From the NCBI GenBank assembly GCA_964522105.1, contig CAZFVA010000008.1, forward strand, positions 1 through 64,000: a stretch of DNA of 64,000 bases, read 5' to 3'. Every line of letters begins with the position of its first letter. Position 1 is the first letter of the stretch. Origin of the DNA: JAGOFO01 sp964522105. GTDB lineage: Bacteria > Myxococcota_A > UBA9042 > DTJE01. The position numbers and the translations under genes were made by a program. Shown here one piece after another: positions 50,699 to 60,614 of the stretch. The notes below the pieces were generated by a model. That model saw nothing but the letters and a program-made list of their open reading frames with translations. It ran no database searches and was not told the DNA's origin.

Positions 50699-53600
50699 AG
50701 AGCCTCCTCAAACGAAACGGCCCGCGTAACCCTGTCAACAGGAACAGAAATGTCAGCTTTCTGAAGCGGATATTCCTGCGGAAGGTACTTGTTCAAAGCT
50801 TCGATGGCTTTAACTGTCCAGACGTTGGCAATTTTCAGTTCGCGACCCTGTGTAATCAAAGTTGCGTACCGCTGCTGAGCCGTCTGAAGATAGATCTGGG
50901 CCTGATCCTCGATGGCCGTCTGATAGATGTCCATTTCCTCTTCAGACATCTCGGGAATCTCGGCAGCAAACAAAGACTTGGCAAACAGTTCATGAATCTG
51001 AGCCAGTCTGAAATACGCCGCAGATGTCCACTCAAGATTCTTGTACCTGATGACCTTCTTATAGGCCTCTTCAAGCTCGCCAAGAAGAACAGCCTTACCC
51101 TTCAGCAGGCGTCCCTGAACGGGCAGCGACCCCTGAAACTGAATCGCTTCGTACTTCTTGAATTCAGGTTCAATAAGCAGGAACACCATCTTTGCGGGCC
51201 AGGCGGCCACCGGTGTGTCCGGCTGAAGCGCCCGGGCATCAAATTCGGAGATGATCTGATTTGCAAGTGAAAGCCACTCACGCTTGTCGTTACGGGCCAG
51301 CGCCATATCGGACAGACTGGCAAGAACCTCGATTACAACGGCCGAATGGTCAGGCGACTTACTGAATTGTTTCAGGAACTGCCTGTAGATTGCAGACGCC
51401 TGTTTGTCATCTTTCAGTCTCTGGTAAAGCTTTGCAGCCCGCACCAGCGTTGCCCCCGCCGCCTTGTCAGACGGGAAAGCTGCAACAAACTTCACATAGG
51501 CGGAAGCAGCTTCGGCCAGTTTACCCTGGGCCTCAAGCAGCGAGGCAGCCTGAAGTCTGGCATAAGAGACGTCCTTTGACGTCGGGAACCTTGATACAAG
51601 CGCTTCATATGAAACTACGGCCTGCTCGAAATCAAAGAACTTCCCTGCATTTTCGGCCAGTTGCATCAACGCGCCTTCAACAAATCCCGACTTTGGATAG
51701 TCAGACACAATCCGAAGATAGATTTTGGCAGCCGAATCGTAATGATGAACCTTTTCATACGCCAGGGCAGCGTTCTGCAGGGCCTTGTCGGACAAAGTCC
51801 CGGTCGGCTCGCTGTCAACAATCGCTATGAATGCTTCGGCCGCCTTGATGTATTCACCCTGATCAAAGGCCCTTTCAGCTTCCTTGAACTGGGCCCCCAG
51901 TTTGAAAAGCTTCACTTCCTTTGCCAGTGCCGTGCGATCTTCAGGCTTGCCGAGCTTCTGCTCGTCAATGCGTTTCGCCCAGACGGCAATGTTTTCCCAG
52001 TCGTTTTCAAGACGATACGAATTGATGATATTTGCAGCTGCGTATGCCGCCACGACATCCTGCGGCCACGTCTCGATGATTTTCAGATAGCGCTGTCTGG
52101 CTTCATCCAGATTGTTGTACTTGTAGAACTCGGTCGCCACGCGGTAAGCCATACGACCTGGCAATTCAGGATCTGTCTGTGACTTTGTCTTCAAAGACAC
52201 AAAGAAATCAGCATCTTCTACCCACTGAAGCGTCAATTCAGGAATCGGAAGCGGAGTCACCTGCACTTTGCCTTCAATCTCGGGCATCGGAACGTCGGTC
52301 ACGTCACCCGTCTCGCCGGGTACCGCAGACGCGGCCAACTTACCGTCCTTAACCTGTTTACCGGCTTCACGCTCTATTGAATCAATGACATTGAAGGCCG
52401 CTGATTCAAGATATTCCGTCTTTCCTACCCAGTCCCGGACCTTGCGGTACATAAGGGAAGCTGCGTCAAACTGGAACGAAAAGTAAAGGCAGTCGGCCAG
52501 CAGATATGCGTTTTCATAGGCGTACTTGCTTTCCGGAAAACGCCTTAAATAGTCTTCATAAACATCAGCTGCTTTGCGGTACTCGGCAAGCGAAGCAACC
52601 AGGAATTTCTCGTCCCCGCTGACGCTGGCCTGGCCCTTCAGCTCCTGCGCGCGCTTATGATGGAACTGCGCGGCCTGATTCATTGCCAGTTCAAGGCGCT
52701 TGTCGACCCGCGCAAGAACTTCCGGGTGATCTTTGTTGTGTTCGTACCAGGCGCTTCCCGGACCATAATTTCTGGCCAGGGCCAGACGCTCGTTAATGGC
52801 AGACTCGGTATCCCGCAGCGTGTCGTAAACAGAAATAATCTTTTCCATGACGGCGGCGTTGCCGGGATTCATCGGATCGCGGGCAACTACCTGACGGTAA
52901 GCCTCGATCGCCATCGGGAACTTTCTGACTTCATATTCGTCATAAAGGGCATCGGCATAGCGTTCAAGGACTTCACGCTCGTACGGTTTTCCGTCCGAAA
53001 GATACTTCAAGGCCCTTGCCACGTCGGCATCAGGATCATCAATGCCATCGCCATCCCAGTCTTCATCAGCAAGGCTGAGCCCCAGATATTCAACAGCTTC
53101 TGACCGAATCGCAACAGCACGGGCGTCCGGTTTTTCCGCATTGTCGACATACTCGATCAACCGCTTGAACGTCCCGATGGCGACAGGGTAGTTGTAGTTC
53201 TGAAAATACGACCAGGCCAGTTTGTACAACAGAATCCCGAAGTATCCGGAATCCTTCGTGTCCAGAGCCTTCTCGTATGAAGCAATGGCCTGTGTGTAAT
53301 CACCAAGATCAAAGTGATACTCACCGACCAGAAGCCACGCCTCGGGAACCCATGAACTGGTCGGGTACTTCTTGATAAGCGCAAGGAATACCTTTTCGTA
53401 ACCGTCCTTGCCGGCCATCCTTAACGTATGACCGAACGCGTACATGGCGGTGTCAACTTCCGCAAAATCCGGAAAGTCATTGATAAGTCTTGAATAAGCG
53501 GCCAATGACTTTGAATAGTCACGATCCGGTTCAAGCGGCTCGTCCGCAAGCTTTCCCCGGTAGTACAGGTCCAGCTTCTTTTCGTAATCAGGCACTGCCT

Positions 53601-54039
53601 TCAGGTAGTCTTCCTGAGACTTGTCAAAATACAGTTTTGCAATGCGGAAAAGCATCGCCGGGGTATATGTTTTGTGGTTCGGATACCTGTCAAGGAAACG
53701 CTCAAAAACACTGATTGCCAGGTCACGGCTGTCCCTGACATCTTCTTCAACCGCCGCCGCTTCAAGACGATGGATGCGCTCTATTGCACCACGCCGCCGA
53801 TCGATTTCCTTTTTCAGCGACGCCAGAATTTCTTCGCGATACTGCTGCGCCTGCTCGTCGTAACGACCGACAAGCTGCTCGAGTACCTGAATCTCGGACT
53901 CGGAGATAGACGTTTTCCCGACAGGCGCGGCCCCTTGTTCTGAAGGTACGGCTGACGCGGTGGACGACGACACCAGCAAGGTAAAGACCATCGCCGAAGA
54001 AATAGCGGACAACAATTTGTTTACCGTTATCCCAATCAT
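50695..54039 (-). CDS. Giant exported TPR protein (GltD/AgmU-like)
   Basis: A 1114-residue protein with signal peptide (hydrophobic core MVFTLLVSSSTASA) and many TPR/TolA-binding-protein-like helical repeats. A coiled-coil start (QYREEILASLKKEIDRRRGAI) precedes repeats such as LAISVFERFLDRYPNHK, YTQAIASYEKALDTKDSGY, EYRKAADVYEDYLRRFPES and FEQAVVSYEALVSRFPTSK. EF-hand-like DWDGDGIDDPDAD near residue 330 is a probable calcium site in a loop. It overlaps both neighbours by four bases (ATGA upstream, GTGA downstream). Size and place match periplasmic GltD/AgmU and NfsD. It is likely a periplasmic platform. Confidence 0.85.
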   Translation of the reverse strand: MIGITVNKLLSAISSAMVFTLLVSSSTASAVPSEQGAAPVGKTSISESEIQVLEQLVGRYDEQAQQYREEILASLKKEIDRRRGAIERIHRLEAAAVEEDVRDSRDLAISVFERFLDRYPNHKTYTPAMLFRIAKLYFDKSQEDYLKAVPDYEKKLDLYYRGKLADEPLEPDRDYSKSLAAYSRLINDFPDFAEVDTAMYAFGHTLRMAGKDGYEKVFLALIKKYPTSSWVPEAWLLVGEYHFDLGDYTQAIASYEKALDTKDSGYFGILLYKLAWSYFQNYNYPVAIGTFKRLIEYVDNAEKPDARAVAIRSEAVEYLGLSLADEDWDGDGIDDPDADVARALKYLSDGKPYEREVLERYADALYDEYEVRKFPMAIEAYRQVVARDPMNPGNAAVMEKIISVYDTLRDTESAINERLALARNYGPGSAWYEHNKDHPEVLARVDKRLELAMNQAAQFHHKRAQELKGQASVSGDEKFLVASLAEYRKAADVYEDYLRRFPESKYAYENAYLLADCLYFSFQFDAASLMYRKVRDWVGKTEYLESAAFNVIDSIEREAGKQVKDGKLAASAVPGETGDVTDVPMPEIEGKVQVTPLPIPELTLQWVEDADFFVSLKTKSQTDPELPGRMAYRVATEFYKYNNLDEARQRYLKIIETWPQDVVAAYAAANIINSYRLENDWENIAVWAKRIDEQKLGKPEDRTALAKEVKLFKLGAQFKEAERAFDQGEYIKAAEAFIAIVDSEPTGTLSDKALQNAALAYEKVHHYDSAAKIYLRIVSDYPKSGFVEGALMQLAENAGKFFDFEQAVVSYEALVSRFPTSKDVSYARLQAASLLEAQGKLAEAASAYVKFVAAFPSDKAAGATLVRAAKLYQRLKDDKQASAIYRQFLKQFSKSPDHSAVVIEVLASLSDMALARNDKREWLSLANQIISEFDARALQPDTPVAAWPAKMVFLLIEPEFKKYEAIQFQGSLPVQGRLLKGKAVLLGELEEAYKKVIRYKNLEWTSAAYFRLAQIHELFAKSLFAAEIPEMSEEEMDIYQTAIEDQAQIYLQTAQQRYATLITQGRELKIANVWTVKAIEALNKYLPQEYPLQKADISVPVDRVTRAVSFEEAL

Positions 54040-56450
54040 TCCGGCGACTCTCCCGCTTTCTTGCTGTCCCGCTGATTTTCCTTGTTGTACGCCTGCTCAA
54101 GGACTCCCAGCGATTTCATCTTGGCGGCCCGCTTTTCGTTTAGAACCTTCAACTTCTGACGCGCCCGCTGCTGTCTTTCCCACGCAACATCAACAACACC
54201 GAGATCTGCCTCAAGAAGGACGCCTGCAATACGCTGACGGACCGATTCAAAAAGCCTGTAGCCTTCGGTCTCGGAAAACCTCCTGGAATCCATCTCGACT
54301 CTCTGAACCTCGGCCACCATGCGCTCTAGCTCGGCTTTCTCGCCAAGAACACTCTTTTCCAGGGCAGCAGCACCTGAATCAACGACCTTAAGAAGCCTGC
54401 CAACGACTTTTCTGGTTGAATCGGCGGCTGAAACGGCCTTCCCGATTACCCGTGAAGCTTCAGACATGAACTTCCCGGCATCCTTGTCAACAGACGCGCC
54501 CTTTTCAGCAAGGACGCCGGCTTCAAAGACAAGGGCCTTCATCAGAAGTTCCCTGGCCATATCAGCGTTTTTCAAAGCCATCGGGGAATTTCTTACGGAC
54601 GACGCCTTTGTCACGGCATTCTTCAATTTCGCGGCTTCCACGCCAAGATCAGAAAGGGCGTTTCTGACAGTTTCCATCTCGCTGCGAATCAACTTTTCCT
54701 TTTCCGCAGAGAGGGTTACATCCTGCCTGGCCTTCTGCTCACGAATCCACTCGTCGATTCCACGGATCTGCTGATACTCAATGTTCAAAACAGCGTCGAT
54801 CATGAAAAGTTGCCTTTCCATAACCTGCATGTCTTCCCCGACGGCCTTGTCACGGGCGAGGTATTCGCTTAATTTAATCGGCCCTTCCTGGAACTTCTTA
54901 TAAGCCTGCTGCCGACTTTTGACTGCCGCCTGATACTGCGCCAGGGCTTCCCCGGTCAACGCGCGACTCACAATCGGCTCAAGCTCGACAGCAAGTCGCA
55001 CTGCAGCCTCAAGAAGACTGCCTTCAGAACTCTTCAGATAAAGATATTTCTGCTTCAACACGGGGAATGTCTCGATTGCGCCGCCGGACTGAAGCGTATA
55101 AAGGAGCCTGCCGACAATCTCGAATGACTGCCTGACGTCTTCCTTTTCCGTTTTCAAGTCCTTGAACAACACACCGACCGAATGCATTCCACCATCATTC
55201 TCGAGCCATTTTGTTGTCTTTTCAGATAACGGAACCCTGACCTTGAACGCTTCGTTATCGTTGACCGTCATGTAATCAAAGTATTCAGACAGACTGCTGC
55301 GACTTGCGGCAACAGTATCAAGTTCCTTCACAACCGGGGTCAGCACACTGGAAATATCGCGGTACGCACCCTCAGCCCCGTCAATGTCACCGAGCCGGGA
55401 CATTATCCGGCCACGCAAGGCGGCGGCACGAAGAGACAGGTCACCAGGTTCAAGCCGCATGACCAGAATATTCAGCACGTACACAGCGTTCTTAAGATCG
55501 CCAACCTTCACGTGAACCCACGCCGAATCGTAAAGCGAATCAAAAAACGAAGAAGAAGACTGCTCAATCTGCTGAAGACTTAGAAGGGCTTCGTCATACC
55601 TGGCCTGAAGAAACAAAATTTTGGCCTGCGCAAGCAGAGCCCTGCCCCGGACATCTATCGTTGTCTGGTCTGTGCCCTGCGTGCGGGCAGCAGCGGCAAA
55701 GCCGGCCCAGGACTCATCAAGACGTCCCGCCTCGGCATCAATCACACCCATGAAATAGCGCGCCCGCCCAAAGTCCAGAGAACCATCGGCGATAGACGAA
55801 AATACTTTGTAGGCCTTGGAGTTATTGCCCTGGTGGTACAGAAACTTTCCATAGCAATAAAGAACATTTGGTTCGGCAAGAAGACCTGAATCTATCTTGG
55901 CGGACCATTTTTCAGCCCCGGAAAAATCATTAATTGCGACAGATGATTCAAAAAGTCTGGCAACAGCGCGACCATAATCAGCACCGGCTGCAGGATTGGC
56001 GGCCAGCATGAAATAAACGCGGGCAGCAATCAGATTGCGACTTCTATAAAGACTCTCGCCAAGCCTGAAAGCCGTACCGAAATATTCGATCGAATTCTTG
56101 CGCGAAATCTTGTCGAGCGCGTCCTTATACAGTGTAGCGGCCCTTTCATAATCACCCGATTCAAAATACAGGTCGGCATCAAGCAGACGCCTCTCGACAG
56201 GAAAGTAATTCGTAACAGCGACAAGGCTTTCAATCTCGGCATCAGCCCGCTTTAACGCTGTCTCGACATTTCCGACGTCGGCCTCGACAGACGACACCAC
56301 TTGAAAAAAGCGTTCAGCATCGCGGGCCTTAATCTTTTTTCCTGATGCATAAGAAAGGGTTACAGGTGACGAGGCGACACAGAAGGCAGCACAAAGAACG
56401 ACCGGTCTAAAAAAACATGAGAATGTTTTGTCGTTAAAGAACCCGGTCAT
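54036..56450 (-). CDS. Large exported TPR/coiled-coil protein (GltC/NfsC-like position)
   Basis: An 804-residue exported protein. ATG 56450 is chosen, 16 bases after the upstream stop with GGTGAAG before it; the open frame reaches 56516. A signal peptide (FFRPVVLCAAFCVASS) precedes TPR-like repeats in about 30-330 (ADLYFESGDYERAATLYKDAL, LFLQARYDEALLSLQQI), while the second half (about 450-800) is long charged helix with coiled-coil character (VMERQLFMIDAVLNIEYQQI). It is coupled to the giant TPR gene by ATGA. The combination suggests a structural periplasmic spacer. Confidence 0.8.
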   Translation of the reverse strand: MTGFFNDKTFSCFFRPVVLCAAFCVASSPVTLSYASGKKIKARDAERFFQVVSSVEADVGNVETALKRADAEIESLVAVTNYFPVERRLLDADLYFESGDYERAATLYKDALDKISRKNSIEYFGTAFRLGESLYRSRNLIAARVYFMLAANPAAGADYGRAVARLFESSVAINDFSGAEKWSAKIDSGLLAEPNVLYCYGKFLYHQGNNSKAYKVFSSIADGSLDFGRARYFMGVIDAEAGRLDESWAGFAAAARTQGTDQTTIDVRGRALLAQAKILFLQARYDEALLSLQQIEQSSSSFFDSLYDSAWVHVKVGDLKNAVYVLNILVMRLEPGDLSLRAAALRGRIMSRLGDIDGAEGAYRDISSVLTPVVKELDTVAASRSSLSEYFDYMTVNDNEAFKVRVPLSEKTTKWLENDGGMHSVGVLFKDLKTEKEDVRQSFEIVGRLLYTLQSGGAIETFPVLKQKYLYLKSSEGSLLEAAVRLAVELEPIVSRALTGEALAQYQAAVKSRQQAYKKFQEGPIKLSEYLARDKAVGEDMQVMERQLFMIDAVLNIEYQQIRGIDEWIREQKARQDVTLSAEKEKLIRSEMETVRNALSDLGVEAAKLKNAVTKASSVRNSPMALKNADMARELLMKALVFEAGVLAEKGASVDKDAGKFMSEASRVIGKAVSAADSTRKVVGRLLKVVDSGAAALEKSVLGEKAELERMVAEVQRVEMDSRRFSETEGYRLFESVRQRIAGVLLEADLGVVDVAWERQQRARQKLKVLNEKRAAKMKSLGVLEQAYNKENQRDSKKAGESPE

Positions 56451-56466
56451 GTCATCTTCACCGCGG

Positions 56467-57174
56467 TTATTCGACGCCTGCGGCTTCAGCGCTATCCTGA
56501 CCACCAGACAGGTCACCGGACATCAGCCGTTTCTGCTTCAGACCAAAACGAACCGATGGACGGTCCTGAAGAGGGGCAGCAAGACCGCCCTTTTCGAAGG
56601 AAACCACACTGACCTGAGCTTCCATTCCGGAATTGGCAAAGAATGTGAAAGACGATTTCACAATAAACGCATACCCGTCCACGTATGTGAACAGTCCGTT
56701 ATTCGCCCGCATTTTGATTTCTACGGAAAGCAGATGATTGCCAGTGGCCACGCTGCCGGTAAAAACCTCGAACGAATCTGCCGACGCCAGTTTTCCGTCA
56801 CGATTGGTCCTGAAATAAACCTTTTCGCCATCCAGAAAATAAACAATTTCTTCGATATCCATCGACGAAGACATCGTGTTGCGATGGACTATCCGGGCCT
56901 TGGATTCAGAAATCAGGTTATGCATAATCTGCTCGCGCAGAAGCAGAAGCCTGGTCTTTGAATCAAAGACACGACCTTTAAGTTCTTCAACCCGTTCCCG
57001 AAGCGCCCTCAACCGAACATCGAATCCAGCACCCCCGGCATCACCGGCAGTTGAGGCAGTTGCGGCAGTTGCGGCCGTATCCGCAGGTGCAGTACCTGTG
57101 GAATCAGGCTGTTGCGCCAGTGCCAGGACAGGGCAGACAGTCAAAACACAATAAATGATTAACGCCCGGATCAT
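56467..57174 (-). CDS. Exported protein heading the Glt/Nfs-like operon
   Basis: A 235-residue exported protein. ATG 57174 has GGAG seven bases upstream. A signal peptide ends ALAQQ, then an Ala/Thr-rich linker, a coiled coil (RLRALRERVEELKGRVFDSK) at about 55-90, and a beta domain with DIEEIVYFLDGEKVYF, GNHLLSVEIKM and DGYAFIVKSS. Proteins of this build are common in myxobacterial genomes beside TPR giants, sometimes misnamed dihydrolipoamide acetyltransferase because of the Ala-rich linker. It is first after the operon promoter. Confidence 0.75.
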   Translation of the reverse strand: MIRALIIYCVLTVCPVLALAQQPDSTGTAPADTAATAATASTAGDAGGAGFDVRLRALRERVEELKGRVFDSKTRLLLLREQIMHNLISESKARIVHRNTMSSSMDIEEIVYFLDGEKVYFRTNRDGKLASADSFEVFTGSVATGNHLLSVEIKMRANNGLFTYVDGYAFIVKSSFTFFANSGMEAQVSVVSFEKGGLAAPLQDRPSVRFGLKQKRLMSGDLSGGQDSAEAAGVE

Positions 57175-57271
57175 CTGACGACTCCAGGTTTCTATTACCA
57201 AACCGTTGACGAACCCACCCTGACAATCCGACCGGCACAGGCTAAAAGCACCCGCCATCTCTTGTCACCGA

Positions 57272-57300
57272 ATTTTAAGCGAACTTACCCGGCAAGTCAA
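57272..57300 (-). promoter_or_regulatory. Near-consensus promoter of the Glt/Nfs-like operon
   Basis: On the minus strand TTGACT (57295-57300) and TAAAAT (57272-57277), each five of six, are exactly 17 bases apart. The leader to ATG 57174 is about 90 bases. It lies between rodA and the cluster, so the cluster need not depend on the mre promoter. Confidence 0.65.
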
Positions 57301-57350
57301 AAGCAGGCAGGCCGAAAGCACAAGATTTACGGTATTAATTGCAGATTGGA

Positions 57351-58472
57351 CTAAACCTGGCCTTTATGAATTCCGGCATTCAGGGCAAGCCCGACCGCGA
57401 CCATCGACGACAGCATCGATGATCCGCCATACGACATCAGGGGAAGAGTCAGGCCGACGACCGGGAAAAGCCCCAGAACCATTCCAATATTAAAGACTAC
57501 CTGCCAGAAGATGGTCGCGACCGCACCTACACTTACAAGAACCCCGAATCGTTCCCGGGCGCGAATCGCAACGACCAGAAGTGAAATGACAAGCACAAGA
57601 TACACGACCAGCAACGCGACGCACCCGATAAACCCGCGTTCCTCGGCAAAAGACGCGAAAATGTAATCATTGTGCATCTCGGGCAGATAGCGCAGACGCG
57701 ATTGGACACCCTGACCACCGCCCTTCCCGGCGATACGCCCGCTTCCGACGGCCCAAAGCGCCTGTTCAGGCTGCATGCCTTTATCAAGATTGCGCTTTGC
57801 CGACGGTTCCTGCGTGCTCATCTTCATCCAGACCCGAACTCTGTCTTTTTGATATGGCCTGATAAGATTAAGGTTCCAGGCCAGAGGAATTACCAGCGCG
57901 GCTATCGCCAGCAACGAAAGAAAAGACCGAAAACGGATGCCTTCAAAAAACATCACCGAAAAGCCGATAGCTGCCACGACCATCGCAGTCCCGAGATCAG
58001 GCTGGGCAAGGATCAGAAGCATCGGAAGAAGAATAAATCCAAGTGGTTTCAGCAACATCCGCAACGTATAACGCTCGGGATTCTTTTCACTGTGAAAAAA
58101 TCTGGCCAGCATCAGAACGACACCGACCTTGATGAACTCGGAAGGCTGGATACCGACCTGACCGATGTTGAACCATCGTCTGGAATTATTGATTTCCCTG
58201 CCGAAGATAAGCACAGCGACAAGCAGAATAATTACACTCCAGTAAAAAACCGGAGCGAGCTGCTGAAAAAACCGCATATCAATGACGGCCACGGCGATCG
58301 CGACCATGCAACTGATGACGACCCACAGAACCTGCGTCTGATGAAACGTCTCGCCTGTATATGAAGCAGCGTTTGTAAGATTGACCAGGCCCATGACCAG
58401 AAGAACCATCAGCGCTGCACCGGCCACCCAGACGGCGCGACTGAATCTTTTTCTGTCCCGTGTCCTTATCAT
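57351..58472 (-). CDS. rodA: Rod shape-determining protein RodA
   Basis: A 373-residue polytopic SEDS glycosyltransferase that polymerises lipid II for lateral wall growth. About ten helices are visible; family motifs are SRRWFNIGQVGIQPSEFIKVGVVL, ILAQPDLGTAMVV and the C-terminal GLTLPLMSYGGSSMLSSMVAVGL. ATG 58472 shares a base with the mrdA stop (TGATG), so RodA and its partner transpeptidase PBP2 are made in step. It is the last gene of the mre operon. Confidence 0.96.
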   Translation of the reverse strand: MIRTRDRKRFSRAVWVAGAALMVLLVMGLVNLTNAASYTGETFHQTQVLWVVISCMVAIAVAVIDMRFFQQLAPVFYWSVIILLVAVLIFGREINNSRRWFNIGQVGIQPSEFIKVGVVLMLARFFHSEKNPERYTLRMLLKPLGFILLPMLLILAQPDLGTAMVVAAIGFSVMFFEGIRFRSFLSLLAIAALVIPLAWNLNLIRPYQKDRVRVWMKMSTQEPSAKRNLDKGMQPEQALWAVGSGRIAGKGGGQGVQSRLRYLPEMHNDYIFASFAEERGFIGCVALLVVYLVLVISLLVVAIRARERFGVLVSVGAVATIFWQVVFNIGMVLGLFPVVGLTLPLMSYGGSSMLSSMVAVGLALNAGIHKGQV

Positions 58473-60556
58473 CAGTCCTCTTTATCCGGCAAATCAACCG
58501 GGTCAACCGGGTCAACCGATTCCCGCTGGCCTGACGGTCCGGCAAAACCGGGGGCGACCTGCCTGCTGTCGAAGATTATCTCAAGTTCCGGATTGTCCTT
58601 GAATCCCTCCCAGAGATCCCCGAACTCTTCAGCATGTTCACGGTAATAAGTTTCAATCACCTTACGCGCAATCGGGGCAGCCACTGCGCCGCCGAAACCG
58701 GCATGTTCAACAAACACGGCGACCGCAATTTTTGGTCTTTTTGCCGGCGCAACCGCCAGGAACCATGCGTGATCTTCCTTAAGCCAGCTCTGAACTTCCG
58801 GAGCTGCATCTTTTCTGGACTCACGGGCTTCCGCGGTGCCTGTCTTACCTGAAAACGGCAGTTCAGTTATGCGTGAAGTATAAGCCGTCCCGTCTTCGTC
58901 GTTCACTGCACCCAGCAGACCTTTCATCACAAGATCCAGGTGCTCACGCATCAATGGTAATGTGCGTGTAACTTCAGGTTCAACGGTCGTTTCTTCACCT
59001 GTCTCGATGTCTATCAGCGCCTGCAGAAGGTGGGGCCGCATAAGGCGTCCGCCGTTAACCAGTGCAGCATATGCCCTGGCCATTGACAGCGGAGTTGCCC
59101 GGATATCGCCCTGGCCAACCGATGCATTAATTGCAAAACCTGGTTGGAAACCACCACGGGAAGTCGTGTACCAGCGCTCGGTCGGCATCAAACCGGCCAT
59201 CTCGCCAATTTCGATACCGGTCTTTTCACCTACCCCGAAAAGATCCCTGGCATAGTGGGCAATAACATCAATGCCGAGCAGGTCACCAAGTCTGTAGAAA
59301 TAAGTGTCACAGGACTGAATAAGCGAGCTGACCAGATCAACTTCGCCATGTCCGAAACGCTTGAAACAGCGGAATCGCCTGTTCCGGTATTCATAATACC
59401 CGGGGCAGTCGACCCTGGTTCTGGAATCAATGACACCTTCCATCAAACCGGCCAGAGCCGTAAAGACCTTGAATGTGGACCCGGGTGGAAAAGCCGACAC
59501 TGCCTTGTTCATCATCGGAGCGTACTCCGGCGACAGGGGCGGCGCCGGTTCAGTTGCGGCGGCAGTAAGGCGCGGACCCAGTTCGAACGTCGGTTCGCTT
59601 GCCATCACCAGAACTTCGCCAGTCTGTACGTCAATCGCGACAACGGCACCGGACTTCTGCGGCTTCAAAGCGGCGGCCGCCGCCTTCTGAAGAACTATAT
59701 CAAGGGTCAGCCTGATGTTTTTGCCGGACTGCGGGGGAAAGGAAACGAGATCCTTGAACGGTTCCGGAAGGTCAGAAGGACGAATCCTGTTTCCGGAAGC
59801 ACTTCTTACATACACGTCTTCGCCGGCCTTACCGCGAAGAACTGAATCCATCGCCTTCTCGATGCCGGAGCGACCTATGACGTCAGCCGACTTGATTGCA
59901 CCGCCCGAAGCGTCAACCTCTTCGCCGGTAACCTCGTTAACGTAACCGAGGGCATGAACGGTAGCAGGCCCCGCCGGGTAATAGCGCACCATTCTTGAAT
60001 GAAGCGAAAAACCGGGCATCTCGTGAAGATGGGCCTGAACAACTGCCTTTTCGTCAAAAAACGTCTTCCCGCATTTTGAACAGACCATATGCCCGTTGGA
60101 CGCATCGAATCTCAAAGGCTCAAGGTCGAATGGACACCTGGAACCGACAAGATTTCTTTTGATCGGAATCTTGTGAAAGCGCTTTGACCCCTGTCGGCCG
60201 TCAATAATCTTCTCGAGCGCATCTGCCGCCTCTGACGGATTCACGACGCCAAAATCTATCAACTTTTTTACGACTTCTTCCGGTTGTGAAACGTGATGCG
60301 GAATAACCATCAGGTCGGAAACTTCAACGTCTGAAGCCAGAAGAACGCCGTTTCTGTCGTAAATGGCTCCACGCGGGGGCACGATGCGTTCACGGACAAC
60401 GTGGCTTACGGTTGCCAGAGTTTCGTACCGTTCGCCGTGAACAATCTGAAGTACAAAAAGGCGGGCGCAGAGAGCCAGAAACACCAGCACGATAAGGATT
60501 ACCGCCCACCGGAAGTGGGTTCTATATTCAACCAGCCCGTCCTGAAGACCGATCAA
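58472..60556 (-). CDS. mrdA: Penicillin-binding protein 2 with Cys-rich insert
   Basis: A 694-residue class B PBP, transpeptidase partner of RodA. One N-terminal membrane helix (about 17-40) is followed by the hook domain (PRGAIYDRNG) and the transpeptidase: S360-T-F-K363, S415-C-D417 and K571-T-G573. Between RNL (about 135) and HEMPGF (about 180) of the hook domain is an insert with Cys141, Cys159 and Cys162 (RCPFD, MVCSKCGKTF) and His156, which looks like a zinc ribbon though the site is periplasmic. The C-terminus carries a short PVDPVDPVD repeat. Length is within the family range apart from the insert. Confidence 0.95.
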   Translation of the reverse strand: MIGLQDGLVEYRTHFRWAVILIVLVFLALCARLFVLQIVHGERYETLATVSHVVRERIVPPRGAIYDRNGVLLASDVEVSDLMVIPHHVSQPEEVVKKLIDFGVVNPSEAADALEKIIDGRQGSKRFHKIPIKRNLVGSRCPFDLEPLRFDASNGHMVCSKCGKTFFDEKAVVQAHLHEMPGFSLHSRMVRYYPAGPATVHALGYVNEVTGEEVDASGGAIKSADVIGRSGIEKAMDSVLRGKAGEDVYVRSASGNRIRPSDLPEPFKDLVSFPPQSGKNIRLTLDIVLQKAAAAALKPQKSGAVVAIDVQTGEVLVMASEPTFELGPRLTAAATEPAPPLSPEYAPMMNKAVSAFPPGSTFKVFTALAGLMEGVIDSRTRVDCPGYYEYRNRRFRCFKRFGHGEVDLVSSLIQSCDTYFYRLGDLLGIDVIAHYARDLFGVGEKTGIEIGEMAGLMPTERWYTTSRGGFQPGFAINASVGQGDIRATPLSMARAYAALVNGGRLMRPHLLQALIDIETGEETTVEPEVTRTLPLMREHLDLVMKGLLGAVNDEDGTAYTSRITELPFSGKTGTAEARESRKDAAPEVQSWLKEDHAWFLAVAPAKRPKIAVAVFVEHAGFGGAVAAPIARKVIETYYREHAEEFGDLWEGFKDNPELEIIFDSRQVAPGFAGPSGQRESVDPVDPVDLPDKED
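58494..58518. repeat. 9-base tandem repeat at the mrdA end
   Basis: TCAACCGGG occurs as 2.8 tandem copies and encodes the repeated Val-Asp-Pro near the C-terminus of PBP2. The repeat keeps frame, so copy-number change would only alter tail length. Confidence 0.9.
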
Positions 60557-60614
60557 AACGTAACTCCGTAAAATGGGTTTCGGGTCGTAACCCGCAGTCA
60601 GTCAGCCGGGATAA

